64,000 bases of DNA, taken from positions 62,001 through 126,000 of the forward strand of contig JAIQDT010001124.1 in NCBI GenBank assembly GCA_021521415.1, written 5' to 3'. The stretch is from Bidens hawaiensis. Taxonomy: Eukaryota; Streptophyta; Magnoliopsida; Asterales; Asteraceae. The notes under the pieces are model-generated. The model ran no database searches and was not told the DNA's origin. It saw only the letters and a program-made list of their open reading frames with translations. Shown here piece after piece: positions 45,546 through 57,577 of the stretch (position 1 is its first letter; the number at the start of each line of letters is the position of its first letter). A program made the translations under genes and the position numbers.

Positions 45546-45773
45546 TTGAACATATATGTTGATTTCAACATATATGCCGTATATGTTATGCGACGTGTAT
45601 GTTACACGCCGCCGCCGCATAACATATGTGCCGCGCATGTTGTGTGTGTGTATATATATTTATATATATCTTGCTTGTGTCTTGTATTGTAAGATTTTCA
45701 TTATGAGATAATAAATCTTTCTCTCTCTGCTTCTTTTCTCCTTTATTTCCATGTCATCGTTTATACGATAACA
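45545..45773 (+). repeat. 3' LTR of third copia element
   Basis: It starts near gttgaacatatatg and ends cgataaca before TCTTA. It matches 37466-37686 with small insertions such as an extra cgccgc unit. Confidence 0.87.
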
Positions 45774-45778
45774 TCTTA

Positions 45779-46472
45779 ACAGCTATCTATTTTTCTTTAA
45801 TACACCAATGTTTAATGTGGAACTTAAACCCTTCTCAAAAGAAGGAAAGTAGGAATTACCTTATAATATACATCAATATTCTAATTACAGTAAATATTTT
45901 TTTAAAGTATTTTTAATGCATTATGGCTGTTTATGACAATATAATTATACAAAATACAAAATGTATCATCTGATTTCACTAAGTTTGCTAATTTTTTTTA
46001 CAGTTAAGATATTATTGACATCCCAACTTGGTTGAGCAAAATAAATGTAAAACAACTAAAGCTTGCATCCTGCTTTTATTGGTTAATCAGTTTTTGAGAT
46101 CACCGTGACCTATTTAGCCTATAACCATCAGATCTGTTGTTCAAAAGTTTATATGATATTACAAATAATTTGTGAATAACGAAGAAAGTTAGGTGAGTAA
46201 TTGTTCAATTTGGGTTAAATTGAACCTATAACAAATATTTGTGTTTTAAGTTTTGATAATAGAGTGGTTACAATTACGGACAATCCAATTTTACAACTGG
46301 AAGGGGGAACAACAAATTTAATTCGGTTAAACAAGACCTTGAGACACTTTTAATTTGATTTAGTTAAAATCAAATAAAATTTTAGGCCTAAATAAAAAAC
46401 GAAATCTTATTAAATTACAAACGAGAATAAATGAAGCTAATGATATATAACGATCTATATAGGTCTCGAAAC
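45779..46472. other. Intergenic, nothing recognised
   Basis: AT-rich flank of the copia insertion with no supported feature. Confidence 0.5.
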
Positions 46473-46806
46473 CGGATCTAACAACTTGTCTTGGATCAAC
46501 CAACTTAGTGCTAGTGGAATGTCACACTAAGACACCTTGGTCTCGGATCTTGCCTTGTTATTTCGACGTTTAGTGTGTGTGAGAATAAGAGAGAAAACAA
46601 GAAGATAAGATTTTACCCAAAAAGCTTGTTGTTCTCATGCCATGCTTCCCTTTTTATAGGAAGCATGCATGAGAATACTTTTTCATTACAATAATGCCCA
46701 ATGGGCTTCTTTACATGGCCTTGGGCCCAATAACATACAATTAAAACATATACAAGCCCAAAACATAAATAACAATACAAAAGACTTAACAAAACAAGGC
46801 CCAACA
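46473..46806 (-). repeat. 3' LTR of Sirevirus-like element A
   Basis: On the - strand it starts TGTTGGGCCTTG after the PPT ctagagggagat and ends near gttagatccg. It aligns with 50743-51120. A 9-bp inverted repeat, CATGCTTCC/GGAAGCATG (46641-46649, 46659-46667), encloses a tttttata loop at the TATA position. The left end is approximate. Confidence 0.78.
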
Positions 46807-46829
46807 ATCTCCCTCTAGTCTTTAGTATC

Positions 46830-49190
46830 GGAAGCCGTCAGTCATACTCTAGAACTCCGTCTTCAAGTTATGGAATCTCAACAAGTCTCTTGACAAACTT
46901 GTAGAAAGCATCAACTATCTTGTCGGTGTTCTGACGGCCGATGTCTTCAACAGTGGGCAGGGGCGAGTTGCAAAGCTTTAGAATGTCTTCTTTGCTTTGC
47001 CCCATCAGCTCATGCTCATCAAACACTCGTAGTTCGTGCATTGGATGACGGCTTCTCCCGTTTTATTGTCCAGCTCCTAACCGATAAAATCTTGGAAAAG
47101 ATTTGGAGTAAACGGCTTTCCATGATAAACAATCTGACTGTCTTCGAGAGCTGCATACCTCCACATCACTTTTCTTTTTGCAGTTGCCGGGTCAATCTCT
47201 CTCGGATTCTTGTATCTCCGGACTTTATTTACCTCAAAGTTGGCAAAATCCAACTTTGATTGCTGACGCAGATGACGCTTGATCTGCCCATCGAGATTCT
47301 CATCGTAACCTCCATCTCCCACTACCTTTCTGAAGTAGTTTATATCAAGCTCGGGCAGAGAGTGCAATTGTTTTGAGGTGAGGTAGATGAGGTCTCCATT
47401 TGCCCGACAAATAGCCCAACAACTATTTTCTCTGTCATTATCTGGCGTATATGATCAGAGAGTTGTCATGATATAGGTAGTTGAGTGAGCGAGAACTTGC
47501 ACGACTCGTCACATAATGAGTCTTCCTCTTTTTCTTCACGGCTGTTTGTGACGAGCCTGCAGTCTAGGCAGCAACAGGTTCCACTTCTGGTGCCTACGAG
47601 ACCTGAACTTGAGCGGGAGGTGTGTCTGGATAGGCGAGTAGTTGATGCAGTCATCTTCTTGAGTCTCCTTAGCCTGTGTAGATAGATCTGGTTCAAGTGT
47701 TTTACTAGCTTCTATGAAGTCATCCAGCATACCTGCAAATTTATCTGCATCATCAACTAACTCGTTATATAAACTTTCAATGCCCACGTCATCCTGTCGC
47801 ACCTTCTTCGCGGCCTCATATGCGGCGGGATCATCATGTTGCTCTTGATCGTGTGGAGGTGACTGAGTGTTACCTCCACCTCCAACCGCCGCACTGGCTT
47901 CGCTGTCACCTCCGTTCCCTCCTTCATCATCTCCTCCATCGTCATCAAAACTATCGTGGACATTGTCGTCCACATCGTCATCATCTTCATCGTCGTCCTC
48001 CTCACTGTCATCATCACTGTCTTCATCACCATCTCCACCAGCTTGGGCTTGAGGTTGTTCAAGATGAGTAAGTCCCAAACGGGTGCCCACAACACTTCCT
48101 GTTGCCCGACAGGTGGTACAACCCGACCCACTGTCACCTTGCCTCCCGAACCCATCACAGGCTCTTCATGTGCAGCAACACTTGGACCAGTAGTGGGTTG
48201 CTGCTCCACAGTGTGTGTCTTTGAAGTCGACTTCCAACTGCTAAACACTGAGTCAAGTCGATCCTCTAGAGCATGAAAATCGTCATCTTGCATCCCCATG
48301 AGGTCAGAAGCAGCCTGGTATTTGCTCACCAGATCTTCATTTGTCTTTAGCTAAAGCTCGTTCAGACGATCTTGGGTGGCAATCTTAGCTTGGATGGCCT
48401 CAATCTTGGTTTTGAATTGGGCGTTTTCAGCAATAACTGTATTGAGAGAGGCGGAGGATGCCAACTGTCCTTCAAGCATTGATACCCTGGAATCTGTAGC
48501 TTCTTGAGCAATGAACTACTTGTCTGTCGCGCTTTCGATCTTCTGCGATAGTCTATCTTCAAGTACATTAGTGGCCGGCAAGTTCTTTTCAAGTGTGGAG
48601 ACTCGATCGACAACCTTGGAGCTTTCAGCACGTTGATAAGCGTTTGACAATGCTTCATTGTTGAGTAGTTCCTGTTGATGGTTTGCCCGAGTCTACAAGG
48701 CATTGATCCACGATCTTTGACTGTCAATCAAGACTTTGTGCATGTCACGAGATTCCTCCAAAATCATAATTCGGTTAGTCAATGCAGCCTTCTCCTTTGC
48801 ATTCTCGAGTTCTTTCTTCTTTTGAGTTTTGATATACTCGAGCAACACACGTTCACGCTCAGCCCTCTTGCCGTTTGTTTCCTCTAGTGCGTTGATCCTA
48901 TCGAGGATAGGATCAGCGTATACTGGAAATTTCAAGGACTTCTCGGTGGCAATTGGTTTTGGTGAAAGGATTATGGTTGGTGGAGTGTCGGATAGAATAG
49001 GTGGTGAGGTTGATTGGAATGCTAAGGTGATGGATTGGGTCGGTGGTGGTGAGGTTATGATGGTTGGTGGTGTTGTGAGTTGTGGCAGTGTGGTGGATAG
49101 TGTATCAGCAGAGGAGGCTGATAATGTTGTTACTTCGTTCTATAGTATAGAGATAAAGGATGCAATTTGCATTGTGGTCATGCAGGGATA
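46830..49190 (-). pseudogene. Downstream ORF of element A, fragmentary
   Basis: Reading right to left: a proline/valine-rich start near 49130 and a coiled coil beginning VYADPILDRINALEE (48910). Next come further coiled-coil pieces, SDLMGMQDDDFHALEDRLD (about 48300), a long acidic D/E run (about 47950-48010), LPELDINYFRKVVG (47360), and a C-terminal domain with MWRYAALEDSQIVYHG. A block after a stop contains ELDNKTGEAVIQC. It is collinear with the copy in element B. Many stops and frameshifts are present. The N-terminal MYPRF domain is missing because the element is cut near 49190. Confidence 0.8.
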
Positions 49191-49359
49191 ATAAATCTTT
49201 GGGTTAACATGGGCTAAATTTCAAGTTTTTAAAAAAAGTTTTGGCACTTATTTGAGGTTGATTTTGGTAATATTTGGAATCATTTTTATGTTACAAATAG
49301 TATTGATCAAAGATGTTCTTCTTTCATTGTGTTGGTTCTGAAAACCTGGGATCCGTTGA

Positions 49360-50738
49360 CTTTACAAGATTTCAGACCCTTATACTTATTGGAGCAATTT
49401 CAAAGGTTGTGTTTAAGGTCCTCGCAAACAGATTAAAAGTGGTGACGAAGTCTATTATTTCAAACAGCTAATTGACTTTTATGAATAATAGATCGATATT
49501 GGACGTCCCATTAATTATTAATGAGGTGATTAATTAGTTGAGAAAGAAGAAAAAAGCATGTTTATTATTTAAAGTCGACTTTGAGAAATCTTACGATCAT
49601 CTCAATTGGAAATTTTTTGGATGGGACGATGTATAATATTGGCTTTCCTTTGAAGCGAAGAAGATAGATCTATGTGATTGTTTCTAAGCAGGCGGTTAAA
49701 AACATGGCCGAGTTGTTGCATTGTAATTCAGGGGAGATCTGTTCATGTATCTAGGGATAAAAGTGGGAGTGACCACGAATAAAATTAGTAGTTGGCAACC
49801 AATAGTTGATACTTTTGACAAAAAGATAAGCGGATTGGAAAGCTCAAAAATTTTCTATGGGGGGTTGAATAACGTTACTTAAATCGGTTCTTGAATGCCT
49901 TCGTAGTTATTATTTTGATCTATATAAAGCGTGGGCGATGATCTTAGAGAAGTTGGAGCCTGAAAGAAAAAGATTTTTATGGGGAGGGTATGGAAATAAA
50001 AACAAAATATATTGGGTGGCTTGGATCCGAGTAACTTAAAAACAAGACGAGGGTTGGGGCTTGTGTCTGCTTGAAGACACAAATTTGGCTTTGTTATCTA
50101 GATGGTGGTGGAGATTCAAGGTGGAAGTAGAAACTGTACGACGGAACGTTGTTTTGGCTATTCGTGATACTACAAGGACGTGGCTGGTGCTTCCTTTTAA
50201 TAAAAAACTTAATGGTACTTGGGTATTGTGAGGTACTTGGGGTACTATTGGGAAACTTATAACTTCTTTGCATTATCTCAAGTGTCCTTGTCAAGTTTGA
50301 TTAAAGGCGAAGTTAGAAACGGGTTAAAAATACGGTTGGACATGTGGTTAGGCAATAAACCGCTAAAGAATAATTTTCCAAATTTATTTGCTTCGGAGGT
50401 GGAAAAGGGTTGTGTGGTGGAGGATCAATGCGAATGTGAAGTAAGAGATGGGGTGTTCATGTTAAATTGGAATCGGAGAGTTCCGCCGATATATGGAACA
50501 ATAGTCAATGAGTTAATGGGCCTATTGGAGAAAAAATATAATTTTAAATTTAAAGATGGTATTGACAAGTGGTTGTGGAATGATGATAGTTCGCATTCTT
50601 CAACCTAACATCTTAGATTGAAACTCTTGGGTGCCTCTCAAAGTGAATGTTATTGCGTGACACGCTCTTCTCAATCGGCTTCCTACAATTTATAATTTAA
50701 TTAAGAGAAAAGTGTTTTTGGGTTCAAACATTGTAGTT
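49360..50738 (+). pseudogene. LINE reverse transcriptase and zf-RVT remnant
   Basis: It encodes LYLIGAISKVVFKVLANRLK (about 49380), RSILDVPLIINEVI, LFKVDFEKSYDHLNW (49570), then blocks like the C-terminal LINE region around 49740-50120 (LGIKVG, KKKIFMG). Near 50630 it has WVPLKVNVIA and LLNRLPTIYNLIKRKV, the zf-RVT zinc-finger-type domain of plant L1 elements. Many frames are used. The right end stops exactly at the LTR of element B. Confidence 0.8.
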
Positions 50739-50742
50739 CGGG

Positions 50743-51120
50743 TGGATCTAACAACGTCTTTGGATCAACCTAACTTAGTGCTAGCGAAAATCACACTAAG
50801 CAACCAAGAGGTCTCGGATCTTGAGTTTATTTTCGGGTAGAGAAGTTAAGTGAGAGAGAGAGAGAGAGAGCCGAGAGAAGATAAAAGATTAGAAAGATAG
50901 AATATTTTGCCAAAAAGGTTTTCTATTGATCAACAACCAACTCTTGCTTCTCATGGCATGCTTCCTATTTATAGGGAAGCATGCATGAAAACTAGAACAC
51001 ATCTAATGCCCAATGGGCTTTACAACATTATTTTCCTTGGGCCCATACATTTAACACTAACAACTAAAGCCCAAAACATATATTTACAATACAAAAGACT
51101 AACAAAAAATGGGACTAACA
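50743..51120 (-). repeat. 3' LTR of Sirevirus-like element B
   Basis: On the - strand it starts TGTTAGTCCCAT and ends at about gttagatcca. The polypurine tract ctagagggagat (51121-51132) precedes it. Arms GCATGCTTCC/GGAAGCATGC (50956-50965 and 50975-50984) enclose the TATA-like tatttatag. A (GA)n run lies at about 50853-50868. Confidence 0.85.
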
Positions 51121-51135
51121 ATCTCCCTCTAGTCT

Positions 51136-54100
51136 TTAGTATTGGAACCCGTCGGTGTCGTAATCCAGCCAGCCGTCCTCGGGTAGTGGAAGTTCAACAA
51201 CTCTTTTAACAAATTTGTTGAAGGCTTCCACTATCCGGTCTGTGTTTTGACGACCGATGTCCTCGACGGTTCCCAGGGGTGAATTGTAGATCTTTTTGAT
51301 ATCTTCTATATGCAATCCCATTAGCTCATGCTTTTCAAATACGCGAATCTCTGGCAGATCTTTGCAACGTATGACGGCCTCCTCTGTTGTGTTGTCAAAT
51401 TCCCAGCCTGTAAAGTCTCGGAGGATGTTGGGAATAAAGGGCTCTCCATGGTAAATGATATGACAATTCTTCGGTGCCCTGTATCTCCACATGGTTCGTG
51501 GCTCTCCGGTGGCTGGGTCAATTTGTCTTGGGTTCTTGTACTTTCGACCCTTATTTGGCTCAAACTCCTTGTAATCGACCTTCGACTGTCAATGAAGATA
51601 ATCTGGAATCCAACTGTCCAGAGTGCTCCCAACCGCACCATGACCTAGAGCCTTTCGAAGATAATTGAGGTCAAGCTCTTGTAGTGACTTTAGCTCATGA
51701 TGGTTGAGATATATCAGATCACCACTGTATCGCCTGATCGCCCAACATGCGTTCTCCTTGTTGTACTTTGCATATATGATTAGAGAATCATCGTGGTAAG
51801 GATAGATGAGATCGCGGGCGCATGCACTACTTGACACTATGTGATTCTTTCTCTTTCTCTTTAGTGGTTCCTGTGTCAAGTCATCTGCTTGAGTGGAGAC
51901 GGGATCAGCAGCAGGAGTCTCTGTAGTCTGAACTTGAGTAGGAGGAGTATCTGGATTTGGTGAGTAATTGATGTAATCGTCTTCAACCCTCCCCTTTGTA
52001 TTTGGATCAATAAGTTGCTCCAAATTCTTTCCTGCTCGATAAAATCATCCATGGCACCTGCAAAGTCATCAGGAAATAAATCTTTATAAATGTCAGTAAT
52101 CTGAGTGTCGTGTTCCCTGACTTTGCCAGCAGAGTTGCGAGCAGCAGGGTCTTGAACATCATGTTGAGCTGGTGGAGGTGTTTGAGTGTTATCTCCACCT
52201 CCACCTCCTGCTGCCTCGGCCCCTCCGTTTCCACATACTCCACCTTCATCACCATCATTGTCATCATCATCAAAACTGTCATGAACTTCATCATCGTTGT
52301 CATCTTCTTCATCACCATCATCATCACCATCATAACCACCACCAATACCGCTAGATTGGCCGCCCTGTTGTACTAACCGACCAACAGTCGCCTCTCCTTT
52401 AGACACAATAGCTTGTACACCTCGCACGGTCACAGAGGGACCTGCGGCAGGTTGTGAACCACCAACTTGAGAAGTCTCACCAGACCTTCTCCAAGTTCCA
52501 AAAACAGCGTCAAGCCTATCCTCCAGACCATGAAATTCGTCTTCTTGAATGCCCATGAGGTCTGAGGCCGCCTGGTACTTGCTCACCATATCTTTATTAG
52601 TCTTGAGCAGTAGCTCATTCAGACGGTCTTGTTCATTGATCTTTTCTTTTATCGCCTCCATTTCTGCTCTGAGCGTATCGAGAGAGGTGGAGGAAGCAAG
52701 TTGATTTTCCAAATTAGCAACTCTTGAGTTTGTAGCTTCCTTTTCAACATCCCACCTTCTCGTAGCATCTTCAATCTTCTTGTTTACGCTTGATCTGAGA
52801 GCACTAGCACTTGGTAAGTCTCTTTCAAGTGTAGACAGTCTATCTCCAAGTCTAGTGTGATCTGCTATCAGATTAGCATTCTCAGAGGCCTCATGATTCA
52901 TCAATGCTTGTAGATTCTGGATTCGGGTGTGGAAGGTGTTTGTCAACAATCTTTGATTTTCGACAAGAGCGTCACTTGCCTCCTTCTGCTCTTCCAACAC
53001 CCTTATCCTATCCCTCAGAGCCGCCTTTTCTGCCTCATCCTCCAACGCTTTCTGCTTCATCTCCTTAATGAACTTGAGGAGCACTATTTCTCTTTCCGCC
53101 CTTTTAGCGTTTGATTCCTCCAGTGCGACAATCCTATCGAGGATAGGATCGGCGTACACTGGAGGTGTTGAAGACTTCCCTCGGGAGATGGGTTTGGGTG
53201 AGATAATGGTGGATGGTGGGGTGGTGGTAGTTATGGGTGGTGAGGTTGTAGGCAAAGGTAAGGTGATGGCCTGGGTAAGGATTTATGAAGTTATGGTGGT
53301 GAGTGGAGTTGGTTGCGTTGTAGATGGTGTGACGGTTTGGGTTGGGGAAGTTATAACAGTTTTGCTCCATAGGCTTGTTGTTTGTATTGGTGAGCTAAAA
53401 ACCGATGAGGTGAATATAGATGAGGTTGGTTGGTAGGTGGTGTTGAGGCTTGAGAAGGCTCGGGTTGGATTTGTTGTTGTTGTGGTGAGTGTGGTAAGGA
53501 AGGTATTTGAGGTAGGAATGTTGAAATTGGTTGGTCTGTTGGTGAGGGTTGAGGTGAAGATTCTGGTGAGTCATGAAGTAGGGTCTTGGTTTTCTTTGCT
53601 TTGGTTTTCTTTCTGGTTTTAGGTGGCTTGTAGGTAGGGATTTGTATCTTGGTTACGTCTAGTGTTTTGAGGGCTTGGGCCAGGGCTTCTTTGGTGATTT
53701 TTGGTTGGTCGGACGGTTTGTCTTTTGAGGGAAACTTGACATGAGACTTGGTTGAAAACTGGGATTCTCCAAGTCTCCTCAAGCGCTTCAGGGGCGGCTG
53801 GTCTTCTTCCTCCTCCTCAAGTTCTATTATTTTGCCCTTTTTCAGCCACTTTCCTCTTCAAGTCATTCTTAGCCTTTGTTCGATCTTCGGCCGGCTCATC
53901 TGATGAATCTTGTTCACCTTCAACTTCGGGTTCTTCATCACCTTCACCTTCACCAGACGCCTCTTCCCCAGCAGGCTCTGTCTCTTCAAATAAACCAAAC
54001 TTCGGCCCAGGTCGTGGTCCCGTATACTGATGACCTCTGCCCTTGGTGCTCAACAACACACCAAACACTAACACCTTAATTTCGTTCACATGATATGGCT

Positions 54101-54722
54101 CGGGGTGTGACTTCTTGTCCTTTGCCTTTCTGAACCATGGCCTTTGAACGTTTAGTAACATATCATCTAACAGAAGCTGCACAAATCTAGGGTACATAAG
54201 CCATGTAGCCCCGCTCTTTATATTTCCTAACATACACATAAATATCCTTCGAGAATAGTTGAACTTCTCATTGGTAGTCAATGCAGACATAACACACATC
54301 CAGTCAGAGCTCATGCTGTCAAACCCTCCATGAATATCGGAAAAACAGTGGGTGATGATGTGGAATAGGAATTTCCAGTATGGTGACAAATTACTCTTCT
54401 CTAAACTTTTCCATTCTGTGTCATATCCCATCTGTGTGACAAAGTCAGCCAGCTTCTTCTTGTTTCATCTTTCATACGTGTACTCTGGCTCATCCTTTAT
54501 CTTCAACACTCTTCGGATATCTGCTTCTGTGATGGTCAATTCCTGTCTTGCGACCGTTATTGTGAAGGACAGAGAATCATCATCTATCTTTGCAAATGCC
54601 CAGAAATCCAAAATCCACTTGTAATACACGGCTGGATTGGCTGTAATAGCATATGTAAGGGGTGATTGCCTTAGCCCCTTGACCATGGACGTGAACACCT
54701 TATCTGCCTTTGCCTTAGGCAA
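51136..54722 (-). pseudogene. Downstream ORF of element B (MYPRF domain, coiled coil, C-terminal WxxDxxTxEAV domain)
   Basis: From 54722 the frame starts MPKAKADKVF. It has ITEADIRRVLKIKDE (about 54510), a stop, then WKFLFHIITHCFSD (54380), FNYSRRIFMCML and WLMYPRFVQLLLDDML (about 54190). An acidic tail with GPRPGPKFGLFEE follows. After a frameshift come a proline-rich part and a long coiled coil from 53170 (YADPILDRIVALEESNAK), an acidic run and a C-terminal domain (RRYSGDLIYLNHHELKSL, 51740; GWEFDNTTEEAVIRC, about 51400; VFEKHELMGLHIEDIKKIY). The stop at 51136-51138 lies three bases from the PPT. About four stops or frameshifts break it. Function unknown. Confidence 0.83.
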
Positions 54723-55039
54723 CCCGAGAGCACAGAAGTTGTTATGCCCCTGAAGTTATAAAACAAGAGATCATGAGAGTCATCATTAAGACATAAACAA
54801 ACCAAACAAAATATATACATAAGCATTAAGTATCTACATATTAGATAAATTAGATTTAATACTATCATTATGTACATTTTAGATTTAATAAGTTAATAAG
54901 TTAACTTATAAGTTAATTAGTCCATAATGTACAAAGATCAAGTCCAAAACAGTCCACCAGTCCAAACAGTTTATTTGTTCAAAAACAGTTCAGTAGCATT
55001 AGGTTTGAGATTCTGAAAATTTTGCTAAGTGTGGGTTTT
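54723..55039. other. Noncoding spacer of element B
   Basis: AT-rich stretch with short ttaataagttaacttataag repeats between the downstream ORF and the hairpin array. Confidence 0.5.
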
Positions 55040-55204
55040 TCGCATGAGACCTTGTTTCGCTTCGTATGAGGTCAAGCGAAGCTAAACAGAAAGATGTTTC
55101 GCTTCGCGTGAGGTCAAGCGAAGCGAAACAGAAAGATGTTTCGCTTTGCGTGAGGTTAAGCGAAGCGAAACAGAAAGATGTTTCGCTTCGCATGAGGTCA
55201 AGCG
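55040..55204. repeat. Array of tandem hairpin repeats (GTTTCGCTTCGC type)
   Basis: Three to four ~42-bp units each contain GTTTCGCTTCGC, a ten-base spacer gtgaggtcaa, and the perfect complement GCGAAGCGAAAC. It lies between RNase H and the downstream ORF of element B. Confidence 0.88.
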
Positions 55205-56930
55205 ATCAACCGATCTCCCAGGAATTGGGAGGTGGACACAGTGACTTGTTTCTTGCACTGCCATGAGATCAACCGATCTCCCAGGAATTGACATCCACCA
55301 GATGTAGACTTTCTATCCAAGTTGCATCCCCCATAATCACTGTCGGTGTAAGCACGAAGTTCCAAGGGAGATTCCTTTGGATACCAAAGACCCAAACGCG
55401 GCCTACCCTTCAAGTATCTGAAAATACGCTTGACAGCCGTCATGTGGGATTCTCTCGGATCTAACTGATATTTGGCACACTGACAAACAGGGAACATGAT
55501 GTTTGGTCTGCTTGCAGTGAGATACATCAAGGAACCAATCATTGACCTGTAAAGGTGTTGATCGACTGGTTTTCCCGATGGATCAGGAGCAAGAACATGT
55601 CGTGTTGCGATTGGTGTCATGAATGATGATGAGTCCTTGAAACCAAATTTCTGAACAATGTCTTTAACGTACTTTTCTTGGTTAATCAAAGTCCCGTACT
55701 TCTTTTTCTCAACTTGTAAGCCCAGGAAGAAGGTCATCTCCCCTAAGGAACTCATCTCAAATCACTGTTGCATAACCTCAGAGAACTCCTTGCACAGATC
55801 CTCATTCGTGGACCCGAAGATGATGTCGTCGACATAAACTTGAATCAGAATCAAATCACTGTTGACTTTCTTGACAAAGAGAGTTTGATCGATGATTCCT
55901 CTCTTGTAACCATTTTTCACCAAATGATCAGCCAGTGTGGCGTACCAAGCGCGAGGTGCTTGGTGAAGACCATATAGTGCTTTGTCAAGGTGGTAAACGT
56001 GATCAGGATGAATTGGATCCTCAAAACCTGGAGGTTGACTGACATAGATTTCTTCTTTTACTTTCCCGTATAAGAAAGCAGTCTTCACGTCCATTTGATA
56101 TACTTTGAAGTTCATGTACGAGGCGTATGCCGGAAAGATGCGAATTGCTTCTAGTCTGGCCACCGGTGCATAGACTTCATCGTAATCAAGACCTTCACGT
56201 TGCCAAAAACCTTGTACAACAAGCCGGGCTTTGTTTCTGATGATCACCCCTTTATCATCCTTCTTATTTCGAAACACCCATTCATTCCGATCGCCCTTTT
56301 ATTTTCTGGCCTCTTTACTAGCCTCCAAACATTCAGCTTTTGAAACTGTAACAGCTCTTCTTGCATGGCCTCTACCCAGGAGTTGTCTTTTAGTGCGACT
56401 TTGTAGTCCTTGGGTTCTACCTGAGAAATAAAACAAGCAAAAAGACATCTGTTAGTGTTACCAGAAGTGCTGCGTGTTTGGATGCCAGCAGATGGATCTC
56501 CGATGATGTTCTTAGGCGGATGTCGACGATGAATTGGCAGCTGTGGAATTTGGTCGACATGCTCGACTGGTGTGGCCTCAAGTTGAATGGACAGGCCCTC
56601 TATGGGATGCATGACAGTGGTCGCAGGGACAGAAACAATTGGTTGAGGATCAGTTCCATCTACTTGTGGTTCAACCAAATGTTCTGCTGCAATGAGACCT
56701 TCCCATAGGTTGTCATAGAACGGAACAACAACAGATAGAACAGAAGTTGTGTTGGTGTTATCAGAAGTTTCATTCGGACAGGGTTCCACCTCCCCACATG
56801 ATGCATCAGCCTCCATTACAGGACCTTGATTGTCTTCTTCTGAAGGAGGTGTGGGGACTGATTCCACCACACTTGGTTCTGTAGGAGGCAGTCTGTTTGA
56901 TCGACTTGAACATTTTGGTTGTTGTCTGCT
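55198..56930 (-). pseudogene. Sirevirus-like pol fragment (RT and RNase H) of element B
   Basis: From 56870 the frame codes a linker ending PKNIIGDPSAGIQTRS and WVEAMQEELLQFQKLNVWRL. A frameshift near 56270 leads to [31 protein letters not shown] and [12 protein letters not shown], with both RT catalytic blocks intact. After a stop near 55762 it continues MSSLGEMTFFLGLQVE to YTDSDYGGCNLDRKSTSGG. The RNase H is cut after TVSTS, where the last segment repeats QFLGDRLI. These are very Sirevirus-like RT motifs. Integrase and gag would lie beyond the D/C insertion, outside the window. Confidence 0.9.
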
Positions 56931-56972
56931 GACATGTATGAGTCAGAATCTGAATCAGTCATTGAAAGAACT

Positions 56973-57440
56973 TGGGGTTAGGATCTAGATCTTATGATTA
57001 CGACGATACATGATGGTCGATATACGTTAGGATTGATGCGAATGATGTGAGAGAACGAACTGGTAGAGTAACGAGAGAGAATTGATAAACAAGCTTGAAC
57101 ACTTACATTAATGAATAATTTACAGCATATATATAGGGGACGACCACATTCGTTAACTTAACTGTTAACGAATGTGTCATTCGTTATATTAAACCATACG
57201 AATGAACTCTTCATTTGTTAATACATTTAACATATAACGAATAGCCCTCATTCGTTAATCTGGGTTAACGAATGAGCTTACAGATTAAACGAATGTGTTA
57301 CATTTGTTACCGGTAACGAATGTAACATTACATTAGAGCGAATGGCCCATTTAGCCATATTTACATTAAGACCCCTGAACTTTAGATTAATTACATTAAT
57401 GTCCTGATAAAGACTAAGAAGTACAAAACGTGTATCAACA
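56973..57440 (-). repeat. 3' LTR of Sirevirus-like element D
   Basis: On the - strand it starts TGTTGATACACG, preceded by the purine tract cgagacgaggaggagtt (57441-57457), and ends ...CTAACCCCA at 56973. It contains several palindromes of cattcgttaa, including CATTCGTTAAC/GTTAACGAATG at 57147-57174. The flanking five bases on the left are gaact; the partner duplication lies outside the window. It is inserted in the pol linker of element B. Confidence 0.75.
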
Positions 57441-57577
57441 AACTCCTCCTCGTCTCGAGCTCTTTATCATACTTTAGCGTTGAAATATCTTTGTCTTCCA
57501 ATCAACACAGCTATGAATCTTGTATGCGTAGCAAACACGAACAACCCTCTGAAACTGCATTGCAAGATCATAATCCT

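Larger units (their letters stand above)
37466..45773 (+). mobile_element. Third Ty1/copia element, heavily interrupted, TCTTA target duplication
   Basis: Short LTRs (37466-37686 and about 45545-45773) share ttgtattgtaagattttcatt and gataataaat blocks. They are flanked by TCTTA at 37461-37465 and 45774-45778. TGGTGTCAGAGC follows the 5' LTR. Gag, protease, integrase, RT and RNase H remnants follow in copia order. A hAT-like element (40973-42266) splits RT, and a 1.9-kb solo LTR (43454-45384) splits RNase H. Removing both makes the pol remnant continuous. Confidence 0.92.

Noticed and set aside
47820..48276. Open + strand frames rich in His/Ser/Pro
   Set aside because: They are antisense to the acidic D/E run of the element A ORF.
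55040..55204. CRISPR-like regular repeats
   Set aside because: Units are contiguous hairpins without unique spacers, in a plant retrotransposon; no cas genes.
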